Positions 1 through 6,183 of a stretch of 17,046 nucleotides of DNA are shown here, one piece after another. The stretch comes from Bacillota bacterium (GTDB lineage Bacteria; Bacillota; Clostridia; Oscillospirales; Acutalibacteraceae), in the NCBI GenBank assembly GCA_009786275.1, contig WQTL01000505.1:1-17046 (forward strand), in the 5' to 3' direction. A program made the translations under genes and the position numbers. Under the pieces are notes generated by a model, which saw only the letters and a list, made by a program, of their open reading frames with translations, searched no databases and was not told the DNA's origin. The first letter of the stretch is position 1. Each line of letters begins with the position of its first letter.

Positions 1-1
1 C

Positions 2-259
2 CTGGCCTGGCTGGCGCAGCTGAACCCCGCCGCCATCGCCGCCATCTCAGGGGTGTTCAGCATCCTGGAGAAGGGCAGCGGCTCCATCCCCCCGGCCGTC
101 ATGGCCTCCGACGCCGCCGACGTGCTGCAAAGCATCCTACTGTTCTCGTTCCTGATCTGCGAGTTTTTCAGGCGCTACGAGATACGAATCAAGAAGCCGG
201 AAAAAAATGTAGAGACGCACGGCAGTGCGTCTCCCGCAGAGCAGGAGGTGGCCCCATGA
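2..259 (+). CDS. ABC transporter permease (nucleoside/simple-sugar type), C-terminal part
   Basis: The window opens inside this gene; the reading frame from base 2 gives the last 85 residues before a TGA. The visible part has a hydrophobic stretch (SILLFSFLICEFF, about residues 47-59 of the fragment), then a basic turn (RRYEIRIKKPEK) and a polar tail, as at the cytoplasmic end of a BPD_transp_2 permease. The stop overlaps the start of the next permease (ATGA), so the two are translationally coupled. In Bacillus-type nucleoside importers (BmpA/NupNOPQ-like) two such permeases, an ATPase and a lipoprotein work together; the latter two would lie to the left. The last 15 or so residues are encoded by a palindromic repeat (212-233) and the ribosome site of the next gene. 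The substrate is inferred from family only. Confidence 0.85.
   Translation: MAWLAQLNPAAIAAISGVFSILEKGSGSIPPAVMASDAADVLQSILLFSFLICEFFRRYEIRIKKPEKNVETHGSASPAEQEVAP
212..233 (+). repeat. Palindromic repeat, family 1, copy 1 (inside the permease tail)
   Basis: Nine-base perfect arms GAGACGCAC and GTGCGTCTC surround the loop GGCA. The same 22 bases recur at 10116-10137 and 10165-10186. Here the repeat is read in frame and encodes the residues ETHGSAS of the upstream permease tail. The flank TGTA before and CC after match the third copy when that copy is read on the minus strand, so the element is a little longer than the palindrome. Confidence 0.9.
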
Positions 260-1209
260 ACACCTTCGTGAATTTCCTGCGGGCGTCCATCCTGGCGGGC
301 ACGCCCCTGCTCTTCGGCACCCTGGGCGAGGTCATCAGCGAGAAGGCGGGCAACCTCAACCTGGGCGTGGAGGGCATGATGTGGGTGGGGGCCCTGGCGG
401 GGTTCTTCACGGCCTACAGCACGAACAGCGCGCCGCTGGGCATCCTGGCCGCCTTCGGCGCGGCGGCGGCCTGCGCGGCTTTGTACGCCTTCCTCACCGT
501 CACCGTGCGCGCCAACCAGAACGTCGCGGGCCTCACGCTCACCACCTTCGGCATCGGCATCTCCCTGGTGCTGGGCTACCGCATGACGAACGCCCTGGGC
601 GGCGCGCCGCAGATTCCCGCCGAGGTAAAGGCCCGCTTGGCGGCCTTCGAGCTGCCGTTGATCGGCAAAATCCCTTGGCTGGGCCGGGTGCTGGAGCAGG
701 GCCCGCTCACCTGGCTCGCCATCGCGCTGTGCGTCGCCGCGGCGATTGTGTACGGCAAAACCCGCCTGGGGCTGCATATCCGCTCTGTGGGCGAGAACCC
801 CGCCGCCGCGGACGCCGCGGGCATCCGCGTCTCGCTGCTGAAATACGCCAGCGTCATCCTGGGCGGGGGAATCTGTGGCATCGGCGGGGCGTTCATGAGC
901 CTGGTGACGGGCGGCGGCCTGTGGCAGCCCGCGGGCATCGTCAACGGCTCCGGCTGGATTGCCGTGGCCCTGGTGATCTTCGTGCGCTGGAACCCCATGC
1001 TGGCCGTGCCGGGCGCGTTCGTATTCGGGGCCTTCCGCTCGATGAACTACTACATCCCCGACAGCGTGGTCTCCATCCCGCAGGCCTTCTACCAGATGCT
1101 GCCCTTCGTGCTGACCATCGTGGTGCTGGTGATCTCCGGCCTGCGCAAGAAGGGGCGGCACGCGCAGCCGGCGGCACTGGGCGCGAATTATTTCCGGGAG
1201 GAACGGTAG
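256..1209 (+). CDS. ABC transporter permease (nucleoside/simple-sugar type), second subunit
   Basis: A 317-residue polytopic membrane protein, the usual length for the second permease of BmpA/NupQ-like importers. The signature EKAGNLNLGVEGMM (about residues 29-42) is typical of BPD_transp_2 permeases of this subgroup. Many hydrophobic segments follow, and the short loop with RSVGENPAAADAAGI (about residues 176-190) is the expected cytoplasmic coupling region that docks on the ATPase. The start is fixed by AGGAGG seven bases upstream and by the ATGA overlap with the preceding permease. It would form the heterodimeric channel with that protein. The gene ends in a basic tail and is followed by GC hairpins and a terminator, so it looks like the last gene of the operon. 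The exact substrate (nucleosides is the commonest) is inferred. Confidence 0.93.
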   Translation: MNTFVNFLRASILAGTPLLFGTLGEVISEKAGNLNLGVEGMMWVGALAGFFTAYSTNSAPLGILAAFGAAAACAALYAFLTVTVRANQNVAGLTLTTFGIGISLVLGYRMTNALGGAPQIPAEVKARLAAFELPLIGKIPWLGRVLEQGPLTWLAIALCVAAAIVYGKTRLGLHIRSVGENPAAADAAGIRVSLLKYASVILGGGICGIGGAFMSLVTGGGLWQPAGIVNGSGWIAVALVIFVRWNPMLAVPGAFVFGAFRSMNYYIPDSVVSIPQAFYQMLPFVLTIVVLVISGLRKKGRHAQPAALGANYFREER

Positions 1210-1210
1210 C

Positions 1211-1255
1211 GGCTCCCCCCGGCCTGCGGCCGCCCCCCTCGCAAGCGGAGGGGGC
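1211..1255. repeat. GC-rich double hairpin after the permease operon
   Basis: Two inverted repeats follow the permease stop: GGCC-TGC-GGCC at 1221-1231 and a longer stem at 1232-1255 (GCCCCCCTC against GGAGGGGGC, with one unpaired C). No T-tract follows, so it is a poor intrinsic terminator by itself. The two-stem layout is like the repeats at 12389-12455 and 12527-12620, and it may be a diverged relative; that link is tentative. Confidence 0.5.
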
Positions 1256-1261
1256 ATAACG

Positions 1262-1304
1262 CAAAAACCAAAAAGGCCTCCGCAGCGTTGCCGCGGAGGT
1301 CTTT
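1262..1304 (-). terminator. Intrinsic terminator, probably bidirectional
   Basis: A stem of GCGGAGG against CCTCCGC (1275-1301) is bordered by A5 on the left and TCTTT on the right. Read on the minus strand it ends in TTTTTGGTTTTTG, a good terminator for the small peptide gene whose stop is 22 bases before the stem. Read on the plus strand the T-tract is poorer but may also stop the permease operon. Confidence 0.75.
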
Positions 1305-1326
1305 CCGTTGTTCGGGATGGTTTTCC

Positions 1327-1422
1327 TTACGCGAGGAAACCCTGGATCGTCGCCCAAAGATTCGTAAAGAATGCAACGATCGCGTCCCACTGTGCGGTCA
1401 GCCAAGCAATGACAGCGTCCAT
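1327..1422 (-). CDS. Small amphipathic peptide, 31 residues, own transcription unit
   Basis: I do not recognise a family. The gene is supported by a near-perfect ribosome site (AAAGGAGG, six bases before ATG), a consensus promoter just upstream (1462-1490) and a terminator just downstream. The peptide has no Lys or Arg, two Asp (2, 13) and three Trp (7, 12, 23). On a helical wheel V4, I5, L8, W12, I15, F19, L22, W23, I26, F29 and L30 fall on one side and Ala, Thr, Asp and Gln on the other, so it should form an amphipathic helix lying on or in a membrane. Residues 4-14 (VIAWLTAQWDA) and 15-25 (IVAFFTNLWAT) align as an 11-residue repeat, with a partial third at 26-31. It lies 95 bases after the SPFH gene on the same strand. 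It could be a membrane-associated regulator, a type I toxin-like peptide or a secreted leaderless peptide; no cognate antisense RNA is obvious. Confidence 0.75.
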   Translation of the reverse strand: MDAVIAWLTAQWDAIVAFFTNLWATIQGFLA

Positions 1423-1461
1423 GTTGCACCTCCTTTCCTTGATATAATGGGGCCCGGGAAT

Positions 1462-1490
1462 AATATACCATATGAGACAGAGTTTGTCAA
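1462..1490 (-). promoter_or_regulatory. Sigma-A promoter of the 31-residue peptide gene
   Basis: On the minus strand TTGACA (1485-1490) and TATATT (1462-1467) are separated by exactly 17 bases. Transcription should begin near 1455, giving a leader of about 33 bases that carries the AAAGGAGG site. It is one of the two strongest promoters in the window, notable for driving only a 31-codon gene. Confidence 0.85.
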
Positions 1491-1517
1491 CAAAAACTTT
1501 CAAATTGTGTCGATTTT

Positions 1518-2333
1518 TTACGGCGTCCGGAAATCCACGATGGCGCTGCTGCCGCTGACCTGGGGCAGCTTGCCGTCCCATTTCTGGATCTTCTCGTATT
1601 CCACCAGGTTGGGCGTCAGGGATTCCGCCAGCTTGCGGTTGGCCTCCGCCTGGGCCTCGGCTTTCACCAGGATGGCCTGGGCCTCGGACTCGGCGGCCTT
1701 GGCGGCGGCCTCCGCCTTCACCACCCGCTGCTCCTCCTCCGTGCGCACGCGGATGAGCTGCTGCTGGGCCACCTGCTTCTCCTCGATGGCCTTGTTGAAG
1801 GCCTCGCTGAAGTCGAAGTTGACGATGTTGAACTCCCGCACCTCGATGCCGTAGGTGGAGACCTTCGCCTCCAGGCCCTGGGCGATCTCCGCGCCCACCT
1901 TGGCGCGTTCGGTGATGAGCCCCTCGGCGGTGTACTTGGCGGTGACGGACTTCACGCACTCCTGCACGGCGGGGGCCAGAATCTTGTCCATGTAGAGCTG
2001 CGCGCCTATGTTCTTTACGATGTCCACGGATGCGCCGACCTTCACGCTGAAGTTCACCGCGATGCGGCTGGTCACCGCCTGCAAGTCCTTCGACACCGCG
2101 TTGGCGTCCACCTCCAGCTTTTGGATCTGGTTGTTGACCATCTCCACGCTCTGGACGAAGGGCGCCTTGAGGTGCACGCCGTTGGTGAACACCTTGCCGC
2201 GCGGCGCGCCCAGGGTCTTCACCACGCCGGTGTTGCCCACCGGAACATAGGTAAAGCCGGACAGCACCACGATCAGCGCGAAGATGGCGATCACCACGCC
2301 CAGGGCGGCTTTCTTCCCTTTCCCGTTTGCCAT
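1518..2333 (-). CDS. SPFH/prohibitin-like membrane protein
   Basis: A 271-residue protein with a basic N-terminus (MANGKGKK), one membrane segment (about residues 9-25), an SPFH domain after it (YVPVGNTGVVKTLG at about 29-42), and a long Ala/Glu/Lys-rich coiled coil (about 180-245). This is the order seen in prohibitin/HflK/HflC and stomatin-like proteins, which form ring- or cage-like oligomers on membranes and often control membrane proteases or lipid domains. I chose the ATG at 2333 because AAGGAGG lies seven bases upstream; an in-frame start 22 codons earlier has no such site. The gene is 49 bases after alr. A weak promoter may lie in that gap (TATGAT on the minus strand, poor -35). The 31-residue peptide gene follows it and may be read through from it. 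Confidence 0.88.
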   Translation of the reverse strand: MANGKGKKAALGVVIAIFALIVVLSGFTYVPVGNTGVVKTLGAPRGKVFTNGVHLKAPFVQSVEMVNNQIQKLEVDANAVSKDLQAVTSRIAVNFSVKVGASVDIVKNIGAQLYMDKILAPAVQECVKSVTAKYTAEGLITERAKVGAEIAQGLEAKVSTYGIEVREFNIVNFDFSEAFNKAIEEKQVAQQQLIRVRTEEEQRVVKAEAAAKAAESEAQAILVKAEAQAEANRKLAESLTPNLVEYEKIQKWDGKLPQVSGSSAIVDFRTP

Positions 2334-2382
2334 AACAATGCCTCCTTGTGAAATATTTGATCCCGCGCAAAGTGTATCATAT

Positions 2383-3576
2383 TTACGCGAAGTTTGCAAG
2401 AAAATCTTGCGCCGTGGTTAAATCTGACTGAAAATCGACCGCCTCGCCCTTGTACAGGTACACCCGGGGCACGCGGCGGCTCACGCGGCAGGCGGTTTCG
2501 TAGTTGAAGCTGGCGCTCATCGCGCCGATCTCCTCCATCGTGACGCGGCAATCCCCCTCCCCGCCCAGCAGGATCACCTCGTCCTCCATGCGCACGCCGG
2601 GGATATCCGTGACGTCCGCCATGCACATATCCATGCACACGCGGCCCAGAATCGGCGCGTACCGGCCCCGGATGATCACATGCCCTTGGTTGGAAAGCGC
2701 GCGGGGGTATCCGTCGGCGTAGCCCACGGGCAGGGTGGCCACCCGAGTTACTCTCTGCGTGCTAAATGTATGCCCGTAGCTGATGCCCGTGCCGGGCGGC
2801 ACGGTTTTCAGGTGGGACACATGGGTTTTCCACGCCATCGCGGGGCGCAGGGGCAGGTTCTCTTTCGCCGCCTCCTCCGAAGGGTACAGGCCGTACAGCG
2901 AAATGCCGAAGCGTACCATATCAAAATGCTCGGTGAACTCCATGGCGGCGGCGCTGTTGCTGGCGTGCTTCAGCGGGATTTGAACCCCCGCGGCCTCCAG
3001 CGCCTTTATAAACGCGACGAATCGATCATACTGGGCCCGCGCGCTTGCCTTGTCGGCCTCGTCTGCCCGGGCGTAATGGGTGAATACGCCCTCGAGCTCC
3101 AGGTCCGGCATTTGCGCGATTTGCGCGATCTCCTCCGCGCAGGCCCGCGTATCCTCGAAGCCGATGCGCCCCATCCCGGTATCCACCTTGACGTGTATCA
3201 CCTGGCGCTTCCCGTTTTCCCGCGCGGCTTTCGAGAGAGCCTGCGCCTGCTCCATTGAATATATCGTCTGCGCAACGTCGGCGGCCAAAAGTGCCCCGTA
3301 CTGCGCGGGCGAGGTGTAATTCAGCAGCAGCACGGGCTTCGTGACGCCCCCCGCCCGCAGGGTGAGGGCCTCCTCCAGCACGGACACGGCGTAGTATTCG
3401 CACTTGCCGCCGAGGAAGCGCGCCAGCGGCAGCGCCCCGTGGCCGTAGGCGTCGGCCTTGATGACGCACATGAGTTTCACGCCCGGGGCAAGGCGGGCGC
3501 GCAGGGCGTTCACGTTGGCCTCGATGGCGTCCAGGGAGATTTCGGCCCATGTGCGCAGGTAGTTCGTTTGATTCAT
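2383..3576 (-). CDS. alr: Alanine racemase
   Basis: A 397-residue PLP enzyme that interconverts L- and D-alanine for peptidoglycan. The PLP lysine motif VIKADAYGHG puts Lys at residue 40, and the second catalytic base Tyr is in GTGISYGHT (about residue 267). KVDTGMGRIGF (130-140), FTHYARADE and RVCMDMCMADVTD are further family landmarks. The N-terminal TIM barrel and C-terminal beta domain are both complete. The start is the ATG at 3576, with GGAG five bases upstream, overlapping the stop of the phosphopantetheinyl transferase gene (ATGA). Acyl carrier enzyme and alr genes are often neighbours in Firmicutes, as acpS-alr in Bacillus; here the transferase is Sfp-like rather than AcpS-like. Confidence 0.96.
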   Translation of the reverse strand: MNQTNYLRTWAEISLDAIEANVNALRARLAPGVKLMCVIKADAYGHGALPLARFLGGKCEYYAVSVLEEALTLRAGGVTKPVLLLNYTSPAQYGALLAADVAQTIYSMEQAQALSKAARENGKRQVIHVKVDTGMGRIGFEDTRACAEEIAQIAQMPDLELEGVFTHYARADEADKASARAQYDRFVAFIKALEAAGVQIPLKHASNSAAAMEFTEHFDMVRFGISLYGLYPSEEAAKENLPLRPAMAWKTHVSHLKTVPPGTGISYGHTFSTQRVTRVATLPVGYADGYPRALSNQGHVIIRGRYAPILGRVCMDMCMADVTDIPGVRMEDEVILLGGEGDCRVTMEEIGAMSASFNYETACRVSRRVPRVYLYKGEAVDFQSDLTTAQDFLANFA

Positions 3577-4043
3577 AACAGCTCCATTCTCACGGCCGGT
3601 TCCGGCGTTTCCTCCGCGCGGCAGCACACCGCCGCCACATAGCCCGCGGGCATGGCGGGATAAAAAATCTCGCCCGCCCCACCCGCCTTGAACACGGCCT
3701 CTTTCCTCACCCAGAGCGTGAGCAGCGGCACATCCTCCTCGCCGGAAAAAGCGATCTTGCGGCGGATGGCCGCCTCGTTGCGCAGGGGGCGGCCGGCGCG
3801 TTCCGCGTCGCAGCCGATTTCGCCCAGCGCGCTCACGGCCAGCAGAACCAGGCCGTCGGCATGGCTGATGCTGAAGAAGGGTCCTCCGGGCAAGTAAGGC
3901 TTGCCGTCCGCGCGAACGCGAACGTCCCCCTCCGCGCAGCCCAACACGTCGCGGAGCAATTGCCGCCCGGCGCGGTGCTCGGCTTCACGCATAGCCTTTC
4001 GGTCGGGCAGGCGGGGGATTTCAGTGTAATACAGCCGGGCCAT
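3573..4043 (-). CDS. 4'-phosphopantetheinyl transferase, short Sfp-like
   Basis: A 156-residue protein with the three marks of the Sfp superfamily: GKPYL followed by FFSISH (about residues 47-60), GCDAE (about 77-81) holding the Mg-binding Asp and Glu, and WVRKEAVFKA (about 110-119) with the catalytic KEA Glu. Such enzymes transfer phosphopantetheine from CoA to a carrier-protein Ser. It is shorter than Sfp (about 220 residues), lacking much of the N-terminal sequence and C-terminal tail, but all metal ligands are present. Since no AcpS is visible next to alr, it may be the holo-ACP synthase of this organism. The ribosome site GAGGAG lies seven bases before ATG. The gene overlaps the hepT end by 23 bases and alr by 4. 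Confidence 0.8.
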   Translation of the reverse strand: MARLYYTEIPRLPDRKAMREAEHRAGRQLLRDVLGCAEGDVRVRADGKPYLPGGPFFSISHADGLVLLAVSALGEIGCDAERAGRPLRNEAAIRRKIAFSGEEDVPLLTLWVRKEAVFKAGGAGEIFYPAMPAGYVAAVCCRAEETPEPAVRMELL

Positions 4044-4380
4044 CTATGCACTCCTCGCAGAAGCGTTTCAGGGCGGGGATGTCATGAATTACAGCGTCCC
4101 AGAGCCTGTCTTCGTCCAAATTGCCATAAGCATGCGCAACAATATTGCGCATGCCGCGAACCTTCGGCCAATGTATTTTTTGCATAGAGCGATCTCTGAA
4201 AGGCTCTGTCAGTTTTGTGCTGATTTCACCAATCTGAAATATTTTCATGCAAACCGAATCATAGAATTCGTCATCCTGCAGAAACTCGTCATAGCTTCTG
4301 TTATGTCGATCAAGCGATTGCAGTATTCCGTTGCAAAAATCCAAAATTTCTTCCAGGCGGACAATATCCTGCTCATCCAT
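4021..4380 (-). CDS. hepT: HepT-like toxin, HEPN domain (DUF86)
   Basis: A 119-residue all-helical HEPN protein. The motif RNIVAHAY (residues 78-85) is an exact R-x4-H-x-Y, the signature of HepT toxins that act as ribonucleases; the Tyr (85) is the residue adenylylated by the partner MntA in the characterised systems. The N-terminus (DIVRLEEILDFCNGIL) and FQIGEISTKL around 48-57 fit DUF86. It overlaps the end of mntA by 8 bases, so the pair is coupled. The region is visibly AT-richer than its neighbours (stretches such as AATATTTTCATG), which suggests recent acquisition. Role as toxin is from family knowledge, not shown here. Confidence 0.88.
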   Translation of the reverse strand: MDEQDIVRLEEILDFCNGILQSLDRHNRSYDEFLQDDEFYDSVCMKIFQIGEISTKLTEPFRDRSMQKIHWPKVRGMRNIVAHAYGNLDEDRLWDAVIHDIPALKRFCEECIDGPAVLH

Positions 4381-4681
4381 AAATCTTCACCCTTTCCCGA
4401 TAAACATTGTTTACAAACCGTTCCTTCGCCCGTGGGCGCATCAGTGCCGCTTCCTCCACCAAGCTCAGTTCCTTTTGCAGGCTTTCCTCCAAGTCCGCGT
4501 ACAGCGCTCCAATCATCATACCCCGGAGTTTCGCCCCCCGCCCATCGAACAGCACATCCACGTCGCTGTCCTCGGTGGCCTCGCCCCGGGCATAGGAGCC
4601 GAAGATATACACCGCCGGAAGCTCATACTTCTCGGCAATGGGCTTTATTTTTTCGCGCAGCTCGTCCAAGGTGTAGATCAC
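4373..4681 (-). CDS. mntA: MntA-like minimal nucleotidyltransferase antitoxin
   Basis: A 102-residue MNT-fold protein. GSYARGEATEDSDVD (about residues 28-42) is an exact GS-x10-DxD, the nucleotide- and metal-binding motif of MntA. In known HepT/MntA pairs this enzyme transfers AMP to the Tyr of the HEPN toxin and silences it. I prefer the GTG at 4681 because AAGGGAG lies eight bases upstream; the GTG at 4690 would leave no room for that site, and would add three residues. It begins about 20 bases after the tyrS stop, so it is probably transcribed from the tyrS promoter unless a promoter sits inside tyrS. Confidence 0.88.
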   Translation of the reverse strand: MIYTLDELREKIKPIAEKYELPAVYIFGSYARGEATEDSDVDVLFDGRGAKLRGMMIGALYADLEESLQKELSLVEEAALMRPRAKERFVNNVYRERVKIYG

Positions 4682-4700
4682 GGCGAACACTCCCTTTTTC

Positions 4701-5921
4701 TTATAGTATGCGCAGCCTGCAAAACCCCTTCTTGCCCTTCCTGAGCATCACCGGCAGCTCTTCCTTCCTGATGGCGAACGCGATGCCGTCCGCTTTCGTG
4801 TCGTCCGCGAACACCCCGCCCTGGTCCACCAAACGCCTTGCCTCGCCCCTGGATTTCGCGAGGCCCGCAAGCACGAGGGCGGACACGATGTCGATCGCGC
4901 CGTCGGTGAAGTCGTCGTCACTCAGCGTGACAGAGGGGATGCTTCCGCCCTCCCCCGCCCCGGCGAAAAGCGCCTTCGCGGCGGACTGCGCCTTTTCGGC
5001 CTCCGCCTGGCCGTGGATGAGCTTCGTGACCTCGTAGGCGAGCTTCTCCTTGGCCTGGTTAATCGCGCTGTCGGTGAGCTTTTCATATTCGGCGATCTCC
5101 TCCAGGGTCAGGAAGGTAAGCATCTTCATGCAGTTGATCACGTCGCTGTCGGCCACGTTGCGCCAGTACTGGTAGAAATCGTAGGGGCTCGTGCGCACGG
5201 GGTTGAGCCACACGGCGCCCTTCTCGGTCTTGCCCATCTTCTTGCCCTCGCTGGTCAGCAGCAGGGTGAACGTCAGGCCGTATACCTCCTTGCCGTCGCA
5301 GCGGCGGCACAGCTCCACCCCGCCGATGATGTTGGACCATTGGTCGTCGCCGCCCAACTGCATCTGGCAGCCCAGCGCCCGGCTCAAATGCAAAAAGTCG
5401 TAGCTCTGCATGACCATGTAGTTCATCTCGAAGAAGGACAGGCCGGTCTCCAGCCGCGATTTATAGCACTCTGCGGCCAGCATGCGGTTGACGGAAAAAT
5501 GAACGCCGATCTCCCGCAGGAAGTCGATGTAGTTCAGCCCCAGCAGCCAATCTGCGTTGTCGACCATGAGGGCGCGGCCGTCGCTGAAGTCGATCAGCGC
5601 GGACATCTGCCGCTTGAAGCAACCGATGTTGTGGCTGACCTCCTCCCGGGTGAGCATCTTGCGCATATCGTTTTTGCCGCTGGGGTCGCCGACAAGCACC
5701 GTGCCCCCGCCCAGCAGCACGATGGGGATGTGCCCCGCCCGCTGCATGTGGGCCATGACCATCATCGGGATAAAATGCCCCACCGTCAGGCTGTCCGCCG
5801 TGGGGTCGAAGCCGATGTAGAAACGCACGGGCTCGCCGCCGGCAAGCAGCGCCTCGGCTCTCTCCATGTCGGTGCACTGGGCGATGAGATTGCGGGCTTT
5901 CAGTTCCTCAAATACGTTCAT
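4701..5921 (-). CDS. tyrS: Tyrosyl-tRNA synthetase
   Basis: A 406-residue class I synthetase that charges tRNA-Tyr in the cytoplasm. The nucleotide-binding HIGH motif is here TVGH in DPTADSLTVGH (about residues 39-49), the tyrosine-pocket block MQLGGDDQWSNI lies at about 187-198, and the KMSKS loop is KMGKT (228-232). An S4-type RNA-binding domain ends the protein (KSRGEARRLVDQGGVF, about 350-365). Length and order match the bacterial TyrRS family. ATG at 5921 is preceded by GAGGAG at eight bases. It is transcribed from its own promoter (5950-5978) and leads mntA-hepT and onward. No T-box is visible upstream; instead there is a Tyr-rich small ORF and terminator (5980-6117). Confidence 0.97.
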   Translation of the reverse strand: MNVFEELKARNLIAQCTDMERAEALLAGGEPVRFYIGFDPTADSLTVGHFIPMMVMAHMQRAGHIPIVLLGGGTVLVGDPSGKNDMRKMLTREEVSHNIGCFKRQMSALIDFSDGRALMVDNADWLLGLNYIDFLREIGVHFSVNRMLAAECYKSRLETGLSFFEMNYMVMQSYDFLHLSRALGCQMQLGGDDQWSNIIGGVELCRRCDGKEVYGLTFTLLLTSEGKKMGKTEKGAVWLNPVRTSPYDFYQYWRNVADSDVINCMKMLTFLTLEEIAEYEKLTDSAINQAKEKLAYEVTKLIHGQAEAEKAQSAAKALFAGAGEGGSIPSVTLSDDDFTDGAIDIVSALVLAGLAKSRGEARRLVDQGGVFADDTKADGIAFAIRKEELPVMLRKGKKGFCRLRIL

Positions 5922-5949
5922 TGCGAATACTCCTCATCATACTAAATTT

Positions 5950-5978
5950 ATTATAGTGGAACGCCGTACAAAAGTCAA
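5950..5978 (-). promoter_or_regulatory. Sigma-A promoter of tyrS
   Basis: Minus strand TTGACT (5973-5978) and TATAAT (5950-5955) with a 17-base spacer. The start should be near 5943, giving a leader of about 22 bases before tyrS, too short for a T-box. The -35 box lies directly after the T-tract of the terminator at 5980-6016, so the two transcription units are packed end to end. Confidence 0.85.
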
Positions 5979-5979
5979 T

Positions 5980-6016
5980 AAAAATAGCCCGGGAGCCTTG
6001 TGACGGCTTTCGGGCT
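5980..6016 (-). terminator. Intrinsic terminator between the Tyr-rich ORF and tyrS
   Basis: On the minus strand AGCCCG-AA-AGCC, a loop, then GGCT-CC-CGGGCT forms a stem with one internal mismatch pair (5986-6016), followed at once by ATTTTT. It would end transcripts started at the 6156-6183 promoter before they reach tyrS. Confidence 0.75.
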
Positions 6017-6033
6017 TTGTGTTCCGGGCGGCT

Positions 6034-6117
6034 TTACGCGCCGGGCAAAAGACGGGAAAGCCGGTATCGGTAGCCCGACACAGCCAGCGTATATGCATAA
6101 TAGCGAAGCGGTAACAT
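6034..6117 (-). CDS. Small Tyr/Arg-rich ORF (27 residues), candidate leader peptide of tyrS
   Basis: I do not recognise a family. The ORF starts at ATG 6117 with AAAGGAG seven bases upstream, ends at TAA 6034, and has its own promoter and a terminator. It encodes 27 residues: MLPLRYYAYT, then LAVSGYRYRL, then SRLLPGA. Five are Tyr (6, 7, 9, 16, 18) and four Arg. Codons TTA, CTT and CGA are unlike the GC-rich neighbours. A Tyr-rich reading frame ahead of a terminator and then tyrS is the layout of ribosome-mediated attenuation, as for the Phe-rich pheM leader before pheST in E. coli. Against this, tyrS has its own promoter beyond the terminator. Alternatives are a free-standing small protein, or a peptide substrate linked to the neighbouring DUF692-like gene. 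Confidence 0.6.
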   Translation of the reverse strand: MLPLRYYAYTLAVSGYRYRLSRLLPGA

Positions 6118-6155
6118 GGCGGCTCTCCTTTCTTTCCATCGGCGTTCTCTATTTT

Positions 6156-6183
6156 AGTATACACGGATTCGTGAAAAAGTCAA
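6156..6183 (-). promoter_or_regulatory. Promoter of the Tyr-rich small ORF
   Basis: Minus strand TTGACT (6178-6183) and TATACT (6156-6161) with a 16-base spacer. The -35 box overlaps the stop codon of the TIM-barrel gene upstream. Predicted start is near 6149, leaving about 31 bases to the ATG, with AAAGGAG in it. Confidence 0.8.

Noticed and set aside
225..1259. Long ORFs on both strands over the second permease
   Set aside because: They are shadows of the GC-rich permease frame: Arg/Gly/His-rich, without domains, and out of frame with the AGGAGG site.
1327..2370. A long open frame on the minus strand covering the SPFH gene and the 31-residue peptide
   Set aside because: Over the SPFH gene it is the wrong frame (Arg/Gly-rich shadow). 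Only its last 31 codons, with their own ribosome site, are real.
5975..6139. An alternative 54-residue ORF across the Tyr-rich leader (starting MERKESRH)
   Set aside because: Its ATG has no good ribosome site, its frame runs through the terminator hairpin and into the tyrS -35 box, and the shorter ORF has AAAGGAG at the right distance.
5922..6180. T-box riboswitch before tyrS
   Set aside because: No GGGTGG-ACCGCG-type T-box sequence is seen on the minus strand, and the tyrS promoter leaves only about 22 bases of leader.
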